DNA of 6,638 bases from JAFGMQ01 sp036733345 (GCA_036733345.1 DAINAR010000097.1:1-6638); one strand, 5' to 3'. Positions 1 through 5,570 are shown, counted from the stretch's first letter. The notes: generated by a model not told the origin, from the letters alone. Numbers and translations: made by a program.

Positions 1-77
1 GCGCCCATAGCTCAGCTGGATAGAGTGACGGACTACGAATCCGTAGGTCGCAGGTTCGAATCCTGCTGGGCGCACCA
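1..77 (+). tRNA. tRNA-Arg (anticodon ACG), CCA encoded
   Basis: The cloverleaf folds by eye. The acceptor arm GCGCCCA (1-7) pairs fully with TGGGCGC (67-73), followed by discriminator A and encoded CCA (75-77). The D arm uses GCTC/GAGT. The anticodon stem ACGGA/TCCGT encloses the 7-base loop CTACGAA, giving anticodon ACG (arginine, CGN codons after A34 is modified to inosine). The T arm contains GGTTCGAATCC. The gene starts at the first base of the window, so its promoter is outside. Its 3' end lies next to an integrase remnant, which suggests use as an integration site. No second copy of the tRNA 3' end was seen in the window. Confidence 0.97.
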
Positions 78-105
78 GTAAAATCAAAAACTTAATTCAA
101 TGTGA

Positions 106-361
106 TTAAGTACTCATCACCTTTAATTCCGTATAACCTATCCAATATAGATAGATTTCGGTTGTCGTCCTGTCCTCATGGCCAGTATGAATTGAACAGC
201 CCTAAATCCCGAAATGCTTGAGTGCAAAGAAACTGCAATTTATCGAAGATTCGCTTCTTCTGTGTATAAGAAATTTCCAGAGCCGGACCGGTGAAATCGG
301 GAAATTCGTCATAAAAGGTGCGTTTTCTGGAAACTGGCATGTCAATGTTCGTACTGTTCAT
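106..361 (-). pseudogene. Tyrosine recombinase (phage/island integrase) C-terminal remnant
   Basis: Read on the minus strand, two open pieces in different frames resemble one integrase catalytic domain. Piece one (361 down to 176, 61 codons) contains ALEISYTQKKRIFDKLQFLC, like the segment just before the HxxR box in integrases. Piece two (183 down to 106) reads GHEDRTTTEIYLYWIG and then ends at TAA. This is the family's GH box followed by the TTxxY box with the nucleophilic tyrosine (codon at 151-153). The HxxR box expected between them is absent, so there is a frame break plus an internal deletion. Upstream of 361 the frame stays open for about 17 more codons with no clear start. The C-terminus points at the tRNA-Arg 3' end, the usual arrangement at an island edge. 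The protein cannot be active. The GH/TTxxY match is strong; assigning piece one to the same gene is inference. Confidence 0.7.
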
Positions 362-629
362 CCGGATCCGTCCTGAATTGATCTTCGGTATCTGTAACCA
401 ATATCCTGATAATCATAACACAGCAGATACAATCATGAAAGGAGGATTCGTTTATTCAGCGTCACAGCGGCCTTTTAAAGAACAGGCAATACTGTAATTT
501 TTATTTCTTCCGTCAGAGTTCTGAATTTTACGGGTACAGATGCAATAATGCTTTTTGATGCAGGTCTTCCGGCTTTGCATGAGAATTACCCGCCTGAGCA
601 GGCCTTATCTTATAAATTATAGGTTATTA
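362..629. other. Gene-free stretch left of the peptidase promoter
   Basis: No supported gene lies between the integrase remnant and the peptidase promoter. The stretch holds an orphan Shine-Dalgarno-like AAAGGAGGA at 438-446 with no ATG at a useful distance, and a tiny 20-codon frame from 435 that shows no family signal. The upstream end of the integrase remnant may extend to about 412 on the minus strand. Otherwise nothing was recognised. Confidence 0.5.
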
Positions 630-659
630 TTGACAGATTATCCGGATATTAATTATATT
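630..659 (+). promoter_or_regulatory. Sigma70-type promoter for the papain-like peptidase
   Basis: A consensus -35 box TTGACA (630-635) is followed after 17 bases by TTATAT (653-658), or after 18 bases by TATATT (654-659). Transcription would start near 665 and leave a leader of about 80 bases before the ATG at 745. This is the best -35 match in the window. It was recognised by eye only. Confidence 0.5.
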
Positions 660-744
660 TTCTGGCAGCCGATTATGCCATATCCATGCAGATGCAATAG
701 CATGCCGAGCAGAAGCAGAAGAAGTATTTTTCAGGAGTCATACA

Positions 745-1824
745 ATGAAAATCTGTCGCAGGGCACTGGTTGCGCTGTTTATAGTCTGTATTTATCTTGT
801 TTTCTTTCAGTTCAAATCTTTTGCCGCCGCACCGGTAGATTTAATACCTTTTGGGCAGGCTGATACCCTTGAAGACATAAGGGCTATAATAAAACACAAC
901 GGCTATAATTTCACGGTGGGCCACAACTGGGTTTTTGATATGCCCGCGGAGGAAAAAGAAAGGTTTTTCAGTCGTCGCCCTCCGGTCACTACAGGGAAAA
1001 CCCTTGCAAAGGAAGACCCCGGCCTTCTTTCACGGTATCTGGGAATGGAATTGCCGTCTTCCTTTGACTGGAGAAATTACAACGGACATTCCTATATAGG
1101 AGCAATAAGGGATCAGGGAAACTGCGGCTCCTGTTATGCATTCGCGGCATGCGCCGCGGCAGAGGGGACATATAACCGGGCGAATGGCAGGTATGATGGA
1201 AGGTGTGTCGACTTTTCAGAGGCTTTCATAATATGGTGTCTTGGGAGATTGCCTGAATATAACATACACTTTTTCGGGTGCTACGGGGCTGATTATGACT
1301 ATTATGAGCTTGAGGCTCTTACTGCAGAGGGCGTGTGCAGCGAGAGCGATTTTCCCTACACAATATATAATCCGGGTTCATGTACACACTGGGGAGACCC
1401 AGTAAAGGTTTTTGAGTCCTGGTACCGGGTCGACTGTAATGATATAGATGGGATTAAGACTGCCATAATGACTTATGGAGTGGTTGATGCCGCAGTCCAG
1501 GTCGTTTCAGCCTTTCAGGGTTATGATTCAGGTATATATAAGGATACAAATATCGACTGCCCCGGTAAACTTCCGGATTTCCCAGAATGTTATTATACGC
1601 CAACCAATCATGCAGTGGCGCTTGTGGGCTGGGATGACAATGGGGGTGATAAAGACGATGGATACTGGATACTGCGGAACAGCTGGGGCACAAGCTGGGG
1701 GGAAGAAGGTTACATGAGGATCAAATACACCTCGGCAAGGGTTGCCTGCGAGGTCTGTTATCTTGTCATTTCTCGCGAACCCAAGGCAATGCCGTGGCTG
1801 AAATTGCTCCTTTTTGGCGATTGA
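745..1824 (+). CDS. Exported papain-family (C1A) cysteine peptidase
   Basis: This is a 359-residue papain-like protease, predicted to be exported and to hydrolyse peptide bonds. Residues 1-28 form a signal peptide: positive start, hydrophobic core, then AAA before the likely cut. Residues about 40-75 look like a short inhibitory propeptide (TLEDIRAIIKHNGYNF). The mature domain starts near PSSFDWR (104-110). The catalytic set is intact: oxyanion Gln124, nucleophile Cys130 in QGNCGSCYAFA, His289 in TPTNHAVALVGW, and Asn312 in RNSWGTSWGEEGYM. Cys130 is followed by Tyr where papains usually have Trp. Several further cysteines could form disulfides. After the domain ends near 342 there is a short tail ending MPWLKLLLFGD of unknown role. 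The start is set by AGGAG at 733-737, seven bases before the ATG. It appears monocistronic, with its own promoter. The family call is firm; the substrate is unknown. Confidence 0.93.
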   Translation: MKICRRALVALFIVCIYLVFFQFKSFAAAPVDLIPFGQADTLEDIRAIIKHNGYNFTVGHNWVFDMPAEEKERFFSRRPPVTTGKTLAKEDPGLLSRYLGMELPSSFDWRNYNGHSYIGAIRDQGNCGSCYAFAACAAAEGTYNRANGRYDGRCVDFSEAFIIWCLGRLPEYNIHFFGCYGADYDYYELEALTAEGVCSESDFPYTIYNPGSCTHWGDPVKVFESWYRVDCNDIDGIKTAIMTYGVVDAAVQVVSAFQGYDSGIYKDTNIDCPGKLPDFPECYYTPTNHAVALVGWDDNGGDKDDGYWILRNSWGTSWGEEGYMRIKYTSARVACEVCYLVISREPKAMPWLKLLLFGD

Positions 1825-1844
1825 ATAATGCGGTCAATTTTTTT

Positions 1845-1987
1845 GGGCATTAAGGAGTATGAAATACTACAGATAAGATTTGTCTGTAATGAAGATCAGG
1901 CGCTCAAGATCATTTTTTCTCTATAATTATGAGAAAAATGATTCTGAAAGGTCAATTGCTTATATCACCCCTCTTTTTCTTCAATAG
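1845..1987 (+). pseudogene. Repeat copy 1: decayed start of an unrecognised gene
   Basis: This stretch matches 6429 onward in the same orientation: 46 of 58 bases are identical without gaps between 1845-1902 and 6429-6486 (hand count). It keeps a Shine-Dalgarno AAGGAG (1852-1857), but the codon aligned with the ATG of copy 2 is ATA (1864-1866), so the start is lost. The aligned frame reads ILQIRFVCNEDQA and ends at TAA (1924-1926). The next frame stays open from 1922 (YNYEKNDSERS, ending PLFLQ) to TAG at 1985-1987, which overlaps a GTG start candidate of the next gene. Relative to copy 2 the early differences keep the frame, as expected for a former coding region. The family is not recognised; a weak resemblance to the N-terminus of GNAT-like proteins is speculative. 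Confidence 0.6.
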
Positions 1988-2751
1988 TGAAAATGACTAA
2001 CGAACAGCCCTGTAAATCTCCAGTTCAAATAGACAAAATAAAACTTGGAATAGTCTGTCCGATGGCAAATGAGAAAGATACTGCTGAAGATTTTGTCAGG
2101 GATATACTCGCCATCTGCAGAGGATTCAGGGAGGTTGTATTTTTTGTTATATTTGACAGGAGCTGCAAAGATGGTACTTACGATTTACTTAATAGTATGC
2201 AGAATAAACCCGGGGAACTTAACATTATATGGGCTGGTGAAAATACCTTTGTTGTCGATGCATACATAAGGGGATACAAGGAAGCAATTAATTCAGGATG
2301 TGACTGGATTCTTGAGATTGATGCAGGTTACAGCCATCAGCCCGATGAAATACCGAAGTTTATTAATAAAATGGCTGAAGGGCATGAATGCGTATTCGGC
2401 AGCAGGTTCTGCCGTGGAGGCAGCTTTTCAGAAAGCCCTTTCAGAAGGAAGTTCATCAGCAGGGGTGGAAGTATGGCTGCCAATATTCTGCTTGGGACAA
2501 AACTCAAAGACATGACCAGCGGTTTTGAGCTGTTTACCAGGGAGGCTTTGAAAAAAGTGCTCGCAAGAGGCATAAAATCAAGAGGGCATTTTTTTCAGAC
2601 TGAAATCAAAACATACTGCAGGAAAATGAAAATCACTGAAGTACCTATTGATTACCGGGCGCCAAGTAATAATGTCAACATTCTTGTTTTGATTGATTCA
2701 TTCAGGCATTTGCTCAGGCTTTTTTACATGAGGCTTGCGGGCAGGCTGTAA
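1987..2751 (+). CDS. Family 2 glycosyltransferase, DPM1-like (polyprenyl-phosphate sugar synthase type)
   Basis: A GT-A fold glycosyltransferase of 254 residues, close in pattern to dolichol-phosphate mannose synthase; it likely moves a sugar from a nucleotide donor to a polyprenyl phosphate at the cytoplasmic membrane face. Visible motifs: strand 1 KLGIVCPMANE (19-29); FDRSCKDGT (56-64) for the usual DDxSxDGT; EIDAGYSHQPDEIPKF (110-125), matching DPM1 DADxSHxP; GSRFCRGGS (138-146); and SRGGSMAANILLG with DMTSGFELF (158-183). The second Asp of the DxD is Gly (DAG, 112-114). There are no C-terminal membrane helices beyond a weak amphipathic end, so it is the soluble DPM1 form. Start is uncertain: GTG 1987 or ATG 1993 (more likely), neither with a clear Shine-Dalgarno. 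The next gene follows by 72 bases and may be co-transcribed. Donor and acceptor are inferred. Confidence 0.85.
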   Translation: MKMTNEQPCKSPVQIDKIKLGIVCPMANEKDTAEDFVRDILAICRGFREVVFFVIFDRSCKDGTYDLLNSMQNKPGELNIIWAGENTFVVDAYIRGYKEAINSGCDWILEIDAGYSHQPDEIPKFINKMAEGHECVFGSRFCRGGSFSESPFRRKFISRGGSMAANILLGTKLKDMTSGFELFTREALKKVLARGIKSRGHFFQTEIKTYCRKMKITEVPIDYRAPSNNVNILVLIDSFRHLLRLFYMRLAGRL

Positions 2752-2823
2752 TTTTTCGGATAAAAATTTATGCAAATTTCCGGCTGTTCAGGATAAAGAG
2801 GGCATGAAAGGGGTCTGTTAAAA

Positions 2824-3825
2824 ATGGCTGATAAAACCTGCCTGGTTTTAACATCAATTTCCGGACCAAACAGGGCCATGAAAGAACTGGCCAGTGGCTG
2901 TATTGAAAAGGGTTACAGGTTTATTGTCATCGGAGATAAAGCCGGCCCTGAGAACTTTGAGCTTGAAGGATGCGATTTTTATTCCCTTAAACGACAGCTT
3001 GAGACATCTTCATTTGCGCATAGCTGCCCGGTTGGGCACTATGCAAGAAAAAACACAGGTTATCTTCTTGCAATGGCAGGCGGGGCGTCCGTGATAATTG
3101 AAACAGACGATGATAACCTGCCCTATCCCGGTTTCTGGTCAAATCACCGGATGAAGAAACAGGCTGTACTGTGTGAAAATGCCGGGTGGATGAATGTCTA
3201 TTGTTATTTTACCGATTCAAATATATGGCCGAGGGGATTTCCCCTTGAGTTCCTGAAACAGAGACCTCGTGAGTATGAATTGCTCAGGCCGGCAACTTTA
3301 AAATGCCCGATTCAGCAGTACCTTGCCGATGATAATCCTGATGTTGACGCAGTATACCGCCTGCTTTTTCATCTGCCTGAGAAATTCAGGAAAGACCGGC
3401 AGGTTGCAGCAGGCAAAGGAACCTTTTGCCCCTTTAACAGCCAGAATACAGTATGGTTCAGGCCTGCGTACAAGTTAATGTATCTGCCTGGCTACTGCTC
3501 ATTCAGAATGACAGATATTTGGAGGAGCTTTGTAGCTCAAAGAATAGCGCATGAGAATAACTGGCCCGTATTTTTCGGGCCGCCGACAATGTACCAGCAG
3601 CGTAATGAGCATAATCTTTTAAAGGATTTTCAGGATGAAATTCCCGGTTATCTCAACAACAACAGGATTTATGAGCAGTTACAGATGCTGGATTTAAAAT
3701 CAGGCGACGAATATATTGATGACAATCTAAGGCTTTGCTATGAAAGATTAGTTGACATGAGATTAGTCGATAAGCAGGAATTAAAACTGCTTGATGAATG
3801 GATCAGCGAATGCAATCAGAGGTAA
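2824..3825 (+). CDS. STELLO-like (DUF288) putative glycosyltransferase
   Basis: A 333-residue protein resembling STELLO proteins, first known from plant Golgi and nematodes, with bacterial members of unknown substrate. The signature is in the N-terminal half: residues 1-12 give strand 1 (CLVLTSISGPN), 33-38 a second strand (RFIVIGD), then HYARKNTGYLLAMAGGA (72-88) and VIIETDDDNLPYPGFW (90-105). TDDDN (94-98) is the likely metal and nucleotide-sugar binding motif. The C-terminal half is rich in aromatic residues (NTVWFRPAYKLMYLPGYC; FFGPPTMYQQRNEHN). It has no signal peptide or membrane helix, so it is probably cytoplasmic. The start ATG has AAGGGG about 10 bases upstream. It follows the DPM1-like gene by 72 bases on the same strand, and the dead membrane transferase follows it closely, so it likely belongs to one glycan pathway. 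The family call is good; the activity is inferred. Confidence 0.82.
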   Translation: MADKTCLVLTSISGPNRAMKELASGCIEKGYRFIVIGDKAGPENFELEGCDFYSLKRQLETSSFAHSCPVGHYARKNTGYLLAMAGGASVIIETDDDNLPYPGFWSNHRMKKQAVLCENAGWMNVYCYFTDSNIWPRGFPLEFLKQRPREYELLRPATLKCPIQQYLADDNPDVDAVYRLLFHLPEKFRKDRQVAAGKGTFCPFNSQNTVWFRPAYKLMYLPGYCSFRMTDIWRSFVAQRIAHENNWPVFFGPPTMYQQRNEHNLLKDFQDEIPGYLNNNRIYEQLQMLDLKSGDEYIDDNLRLCYERLVDMRLVDKQELKLLDEWISECNQR

Positions 3826-3857
3826 ATTCTCCTTTGGTTAAAACAGGAAACAGATGA

Positions 3858-4264
3858 TGGGGTTGGGCAGCCACAGGCGCATTATTGCTGCTTCTTTCTT
3901 CTCCAACGATTACAGGGGGTGAGATTATGACCGGGGGAGACCTTTTGGCAATCAGCCTGGCATTTCTTATTTCATGTGCATGGGTGCAGAGAGCAGAACG
4001 TAAGTCTTTTATTTTTATATCCAGTATTCTATGCGGCCTGGCCATAGCCACCCGTCCACATTTTTTTATGGTTTTGCCCTGCTGTTTGCCTCATTGCTGT
4101 ATCGTAGAATAACCTATCCGCTTTATCGTATAATAACGGTTATCGTGGTATCATGTGGGGGTACGCTGCTTTTCTGGGCCTTGAACCCATCAGGCTTTTC
4201 GCCCCTGCATGCAGGGAGAATGGTGTTGAAATTTTCCGATGTTTTGGATCATCCGGATCGATAG
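3858..4264 (+). pseudogene. Multi-pass membrane glycosyltransferase (GT-C-like) remnant with frameshift
   Basis: Two overlapping frames join into one hydrophobic protein. Frame A (3858-4109) runs from WGWAATGALLLLLSS through GGDLLAISLAFLISCAWV to SILCGLAIATRPHFFMVLP. Frame B takes over at about 4078 with LLFASLLYRR, then YRIITVIVVSCGGTLLFWAL and GFSPLHAG, and ends at TAG 4262-4264. Adding one C to the CCC run at 4077-4079 would give FFMVLPLLFASLLYRR, so a one-base deletion explains the break. About five membrane segments are visible, and the style (ATRPHFF, short basic loops) fits integral membrane sugar transferases that use polyprenyl-phosphate sugars. Upstream a TGA (3855-3857) closes the frame right after the STELLO-like gene, and downstream the sequence passes into a PIN gene, so both ends are missing. 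It may be the lost partner of the DPM1-like enzyme. The exact family is uncertain. Confidence 0.75.
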
Positions 4265-4667
4265 CTATGCCCTGCTTGCATATTTTCAGGCAGAACTTGC
4301 CGGGATGAAAGTTCGTGATATCCTGAAGGATTGCCTGTCAAATCATGGTACAGCTTATCTTTTGGTTATCAGCCTGGGCGAAATTTACTACATTATAGCA
4401 CGAAAAATGGAAAAAAAGAGTGCTGACGCAAATCTGGAAGATATATATAGTCTGCCTGTCGAATTAATTGATTTGACAAAGGAACGTGTCCTTGCAGCCG
4501 CCCGTATCAAGGCTCACTATGCCGTTTCCTATGCAGATGCATTCGTAATTGCTGCGGCTGTGGAATATTCCGCCATAATCACTACAGGATATCCTGAATT
4601 CAAGGAAACTGAATCACTTGCATGTGTTCTCTGGCTTGATTCACCAGGTGAGAATAAAATTGGCTGA
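4239..4667 (+). CDS. Orphan PIN-domain protein (VapC-like toxin, probably impaired)
   Basis: A 142-residue PIN-domain protein; active members are Mg-dependent RNases of type II toxin-antitoxin systems. The conserved acidic residues are Asp8 (IDSYALLAYFQ), Glu48 (SLGEIYYI) and Asp100 (SYADAFVIAAA). The fourth site, normally TGDPEF, reads TGYPEF here (Tyr118). This is one base change from Asp (GAT to TAT) and may weaken metal binding. The protein is otherwise of normal length with an intact C-terminal strand (ACVLWL). The start ATG lies inside the end of the dead membrane gene and has no Shine-Dalgarno. No antitoxin gene precedes it, although such PIN genes usually follow an AbrB- or Phd-type antitoxin. 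It may have been fused to the remnant by recombination near 4255 and may be poorly expressed. The YefM-type antitoxin starts 112 bases downstream but has its own toxin. Confidence 0.8.
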   Translation: MFWIIRIDSYALLAYFQAELAGMKVRDILKDCLSNHGTAYLLVISLGEIYYIIARKMEKKSADANLEDIYSLPVELIDLTKERVLAAARIKAHYAVSYADAFVIAAAVEYSAIITTGYPEFKETESLACVLWLDSPGENKIG

Positions 4668-4722
4668 TGAACATAAAAATCCGTTATAATGGCTCTTATA
4701 TCCAATACTGTATTTAATTTGT

Positions 4723-4751
4723 TTGATAAAATTTGTTTTTTATGCAATAAT
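4723..4751 (+). promoter_or_regulatory. Promoter of the YefM/RelE-type operon
   Basis: TTGATA (4723-4728) and AATAAT (4746-4751) are separated by 17 bases, each matching the sigma70 consensus at five of six or close to it. Transcription would begin near 4758, just before the Shine-Dalgarno GGAGG (4769-4773). The neighbouring palindrome at 4750-4762 overlaps the end of the -10 and the start site, fitting autorepression. This is a prediction by eye. Confidence 0.45.
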
Positions 4752-4762
4752 TATCAGATAAT
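4750..4762. promoter_or_regulatory. Candidate antitoxin operator (ATTATC-A-GATAAT)
   Basis: A perfect 6-bp inverted repeat with a one-base centre sits at the expected transcription start, 18 bases before the antitoxin ATG. YefM/Phd antitoxins usually repress their own operon by binding short palindromes here. The sequence is AT-rich, so chance is possible. Confidence 0.35.
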
Positions 4763-4779
4763 AATCATGGAGGTTTTGT

Positions 4780-5076
4780 ATGGGAAGTTTAATGGAAAGA
4801 TCGGACCAGGCGATTTCAGTTACTGAATTATCCCGCTCTGCAAAGACAATTTTTGAGAAACTCGCAAAAGGCGAGCAGGATAGATACATTGTCATGAAAA
4901 ATAATGCCCCTGCAGCTGTGATGTTGCCTGTTGATTTTTACGAGGCGATTATGGACGAACTCGAAGACCTTCGCATTGAAGCTGTTGCACGGGACCGTAT
5001 TCAGACATTTGACCCTGCAAAGGCAATCAGCCACGAAGAGATGATGATACGTTTTGCGGGTGGTAATAAAGAGTGA
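4780..5076 (+). CDS. Type II antitoxin, Phd/YefM family
   Basis: A 98-residue antitoxin of the Phd/YefM fold. It should bind and neutralise the RelE-type toxin encoded directly after it and repress its own promoter as a complex. The N-terminal DNA-binding half reads AISVTELSRSAKTIFEKLAKGEQDRYIVMKN in two blocks (11-29 and 30-41), followed by the typical APAAVMLPVDFYEAI (44-57). The C-terminal part (58-98) is acidic and helical, the region that wraps around the toxin. The Shine-Dalgarno GGAGG (4769-4773), six bases before the ATG, supports this start over the in-frame ATG four codons later. Its stop overlaps the toxin start as GTGA, which couples their translation. It looks complete and functional. 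Confidence 0.9.
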   Translation: MGSLMERSDQAISVTELSRSAKTIFEKLAKGEQDRYIVMKNNAPAAVMLPVDFYEAIMDELEDLRIEAVARDRIQTFDPAKAISHEEMMIRFAGGNKE

Positions 5077-5363
5077 GCTGGGAAATATTATATCACCCGG
5101 AAGTAGCTGATGACCTTGATGGTCTTGGCAGGGCAGAAGCGGCCAGAGCAATGCGTGTGATTGAAGACCGCATCAGGCTGGGAGAGCCGGATAAGATTGG
5201 TAAACCATTGCACGGGAATCTGGCAGGATATCGTCGGCTTCGAACTGGAAGCCTTCGGATTGTTTATCGTCCAAATATAGATACGATTGAGGTAATTATT
5301 GTTGCCGTTGGGATGAGAAGGGAATTCGAAGTGTATTTGAAAGCAGAGAGGAGAGCGATTTAA
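5073..5363 (+). CDS. Type II toxin, RelE/ParE superfamily
   Basis: A 96-residue toxin of the RelE fold; close relatives cleave mRNA in the ribosomal A site and are held in check by the antitoxin. Visible landmarks: WEILYHPEVADDLDGL (3-18) as first strand and helix; RIRLGEPDKIGKPLHG (33-48); the core YRRLRTGSLRIVYR (53-66) with Arg55, Arg57 and Arg62; IIVAVGMRREFEVY (75-88) with Arg82/83 and Tyr88; and a final helix with KAERR. The core arginines and the late Tyr match catalytic positions of RelE by pattern. Where many relatives read GDYR this one reads GSLR. It starts with GTG in a 4-base overlap with the antitoxin stop, so translation is coupled and toxin output limited. Whether it acts like RelE or ParE cannot be told from sequence alone. 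Confidence 0.88.
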   Translation: MSWEILYHPEVADDLDGLGRAEAARAMRVIEDRIRLGEPDKIGKPLHGNLAGYRRLRTGSLRIVYRPNIDTIEVIIVAVGMRREFEVYLKAERRAI

Positions 5364-5548
5364 AGCAGTTTGTCACAGACGACTCCAGGAATGAAGAAAT
5401 AAACTCTTAACTCATTATACTCAACCCTCCACAAATATGGCGTTATGCTTTCCCCTTTAAGCTTTGAGCTATCCATAAACACGCAAAATAAACTTTCAGC
5501 TCTTATAGATTGATTTTTTAGATAAATGATATATACTGGTAATATCAT
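5360..5548 (-). pseudogene. Possible RelE/HigB-like toxin fragment on the minus strand
   Basis: This 62-codon minus-strand frame fills the gap between the RelE-type toxin and VapB. Residues 29-53 (about 5464 down to 5390) read KLKGESITPYLWRVEYNELR and then VYFFI. That spacing resembles the core of HigB/RelE-like toxins (KxLxG...LWElRv...yRvfyf). The rest matches nothing I know, and the end VCDKLL runs into the antisense of the RelE gene stop. No antitoxin accompanies it. It could be a decayed third toxin or a chance frame; the case is weak. Confidence 0.25.
5510..5537 (+). promoter_or_regulatory. Promoter of the vapBC operon
   Basis: TTGATT (5510-5515) and TATACT (5532-5537) are spaced by 16 bases. 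Transcription would start near 5544, about 27 bases before the vapB ATG. The -10 lies inside the inverted repeat at 5525-5549, as in many autoregulated VapBC operons. Prediction by eye. Confidence 0.55.
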
Positions 5549-5549
5549 T
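5525..5549. promoter_or_regulatory. VapB operator: perfect 8-bp inverted repeat
   Basis: AATGATAT (5525-5532) and its exact reverse complement ATATCATT (5542-5549) are separated by nine bases, so the arm centres lie 17 bases apart. The repeat covers the -10 box and transcription start of vapBC. This fits binding by a VapB dimer or VapBC complex for autorepression. Confidence 0.55.
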
Positions 5550-5570
5550 GTCTTGGAGAGGTGATAGACT

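Noticed and set aside
90..111. ACTTAAT/ATTAAGT stem-loop after the tRNA as a terminator
   Set aside because: The 7-bp AT-rich stem has no following T run and lies in the integrase remnant; chance is likely.
435..497. Tiny ORF from ATG 435 (20 codons) and AAAGGAGGA ribosome-site-like motif
   Set aside because: The motif lies inside the ORF, no ATG follows at the right distance, and the peptide shows no family signal.
538..705. AGATGCAATA repeated at 538-547 and 690-699
   Set aside because: Only about ten bases match with no further structure; probably chance.
555..863. 102-codon + strand frame overlapping the peptidase start
   Set aside because: It crosses the promoter and runs out of frame over the signal peptide of a clear gene; its composition is not protein-like.
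2764..2779. AAATTT-ATGC-AAATTT palindrome between the two glycosyltransferase genes
   Set aside because: AT-only arms without a T run make a poor terminator or operator; no support beyond symmetry.
3803..4051. 82-codon minus-strand frame over the STELLO gene end and membrane remnant
   Set aside because: It is antisense to coherent hydrophobic coding sequence on the + strand and has no recognisable motif.
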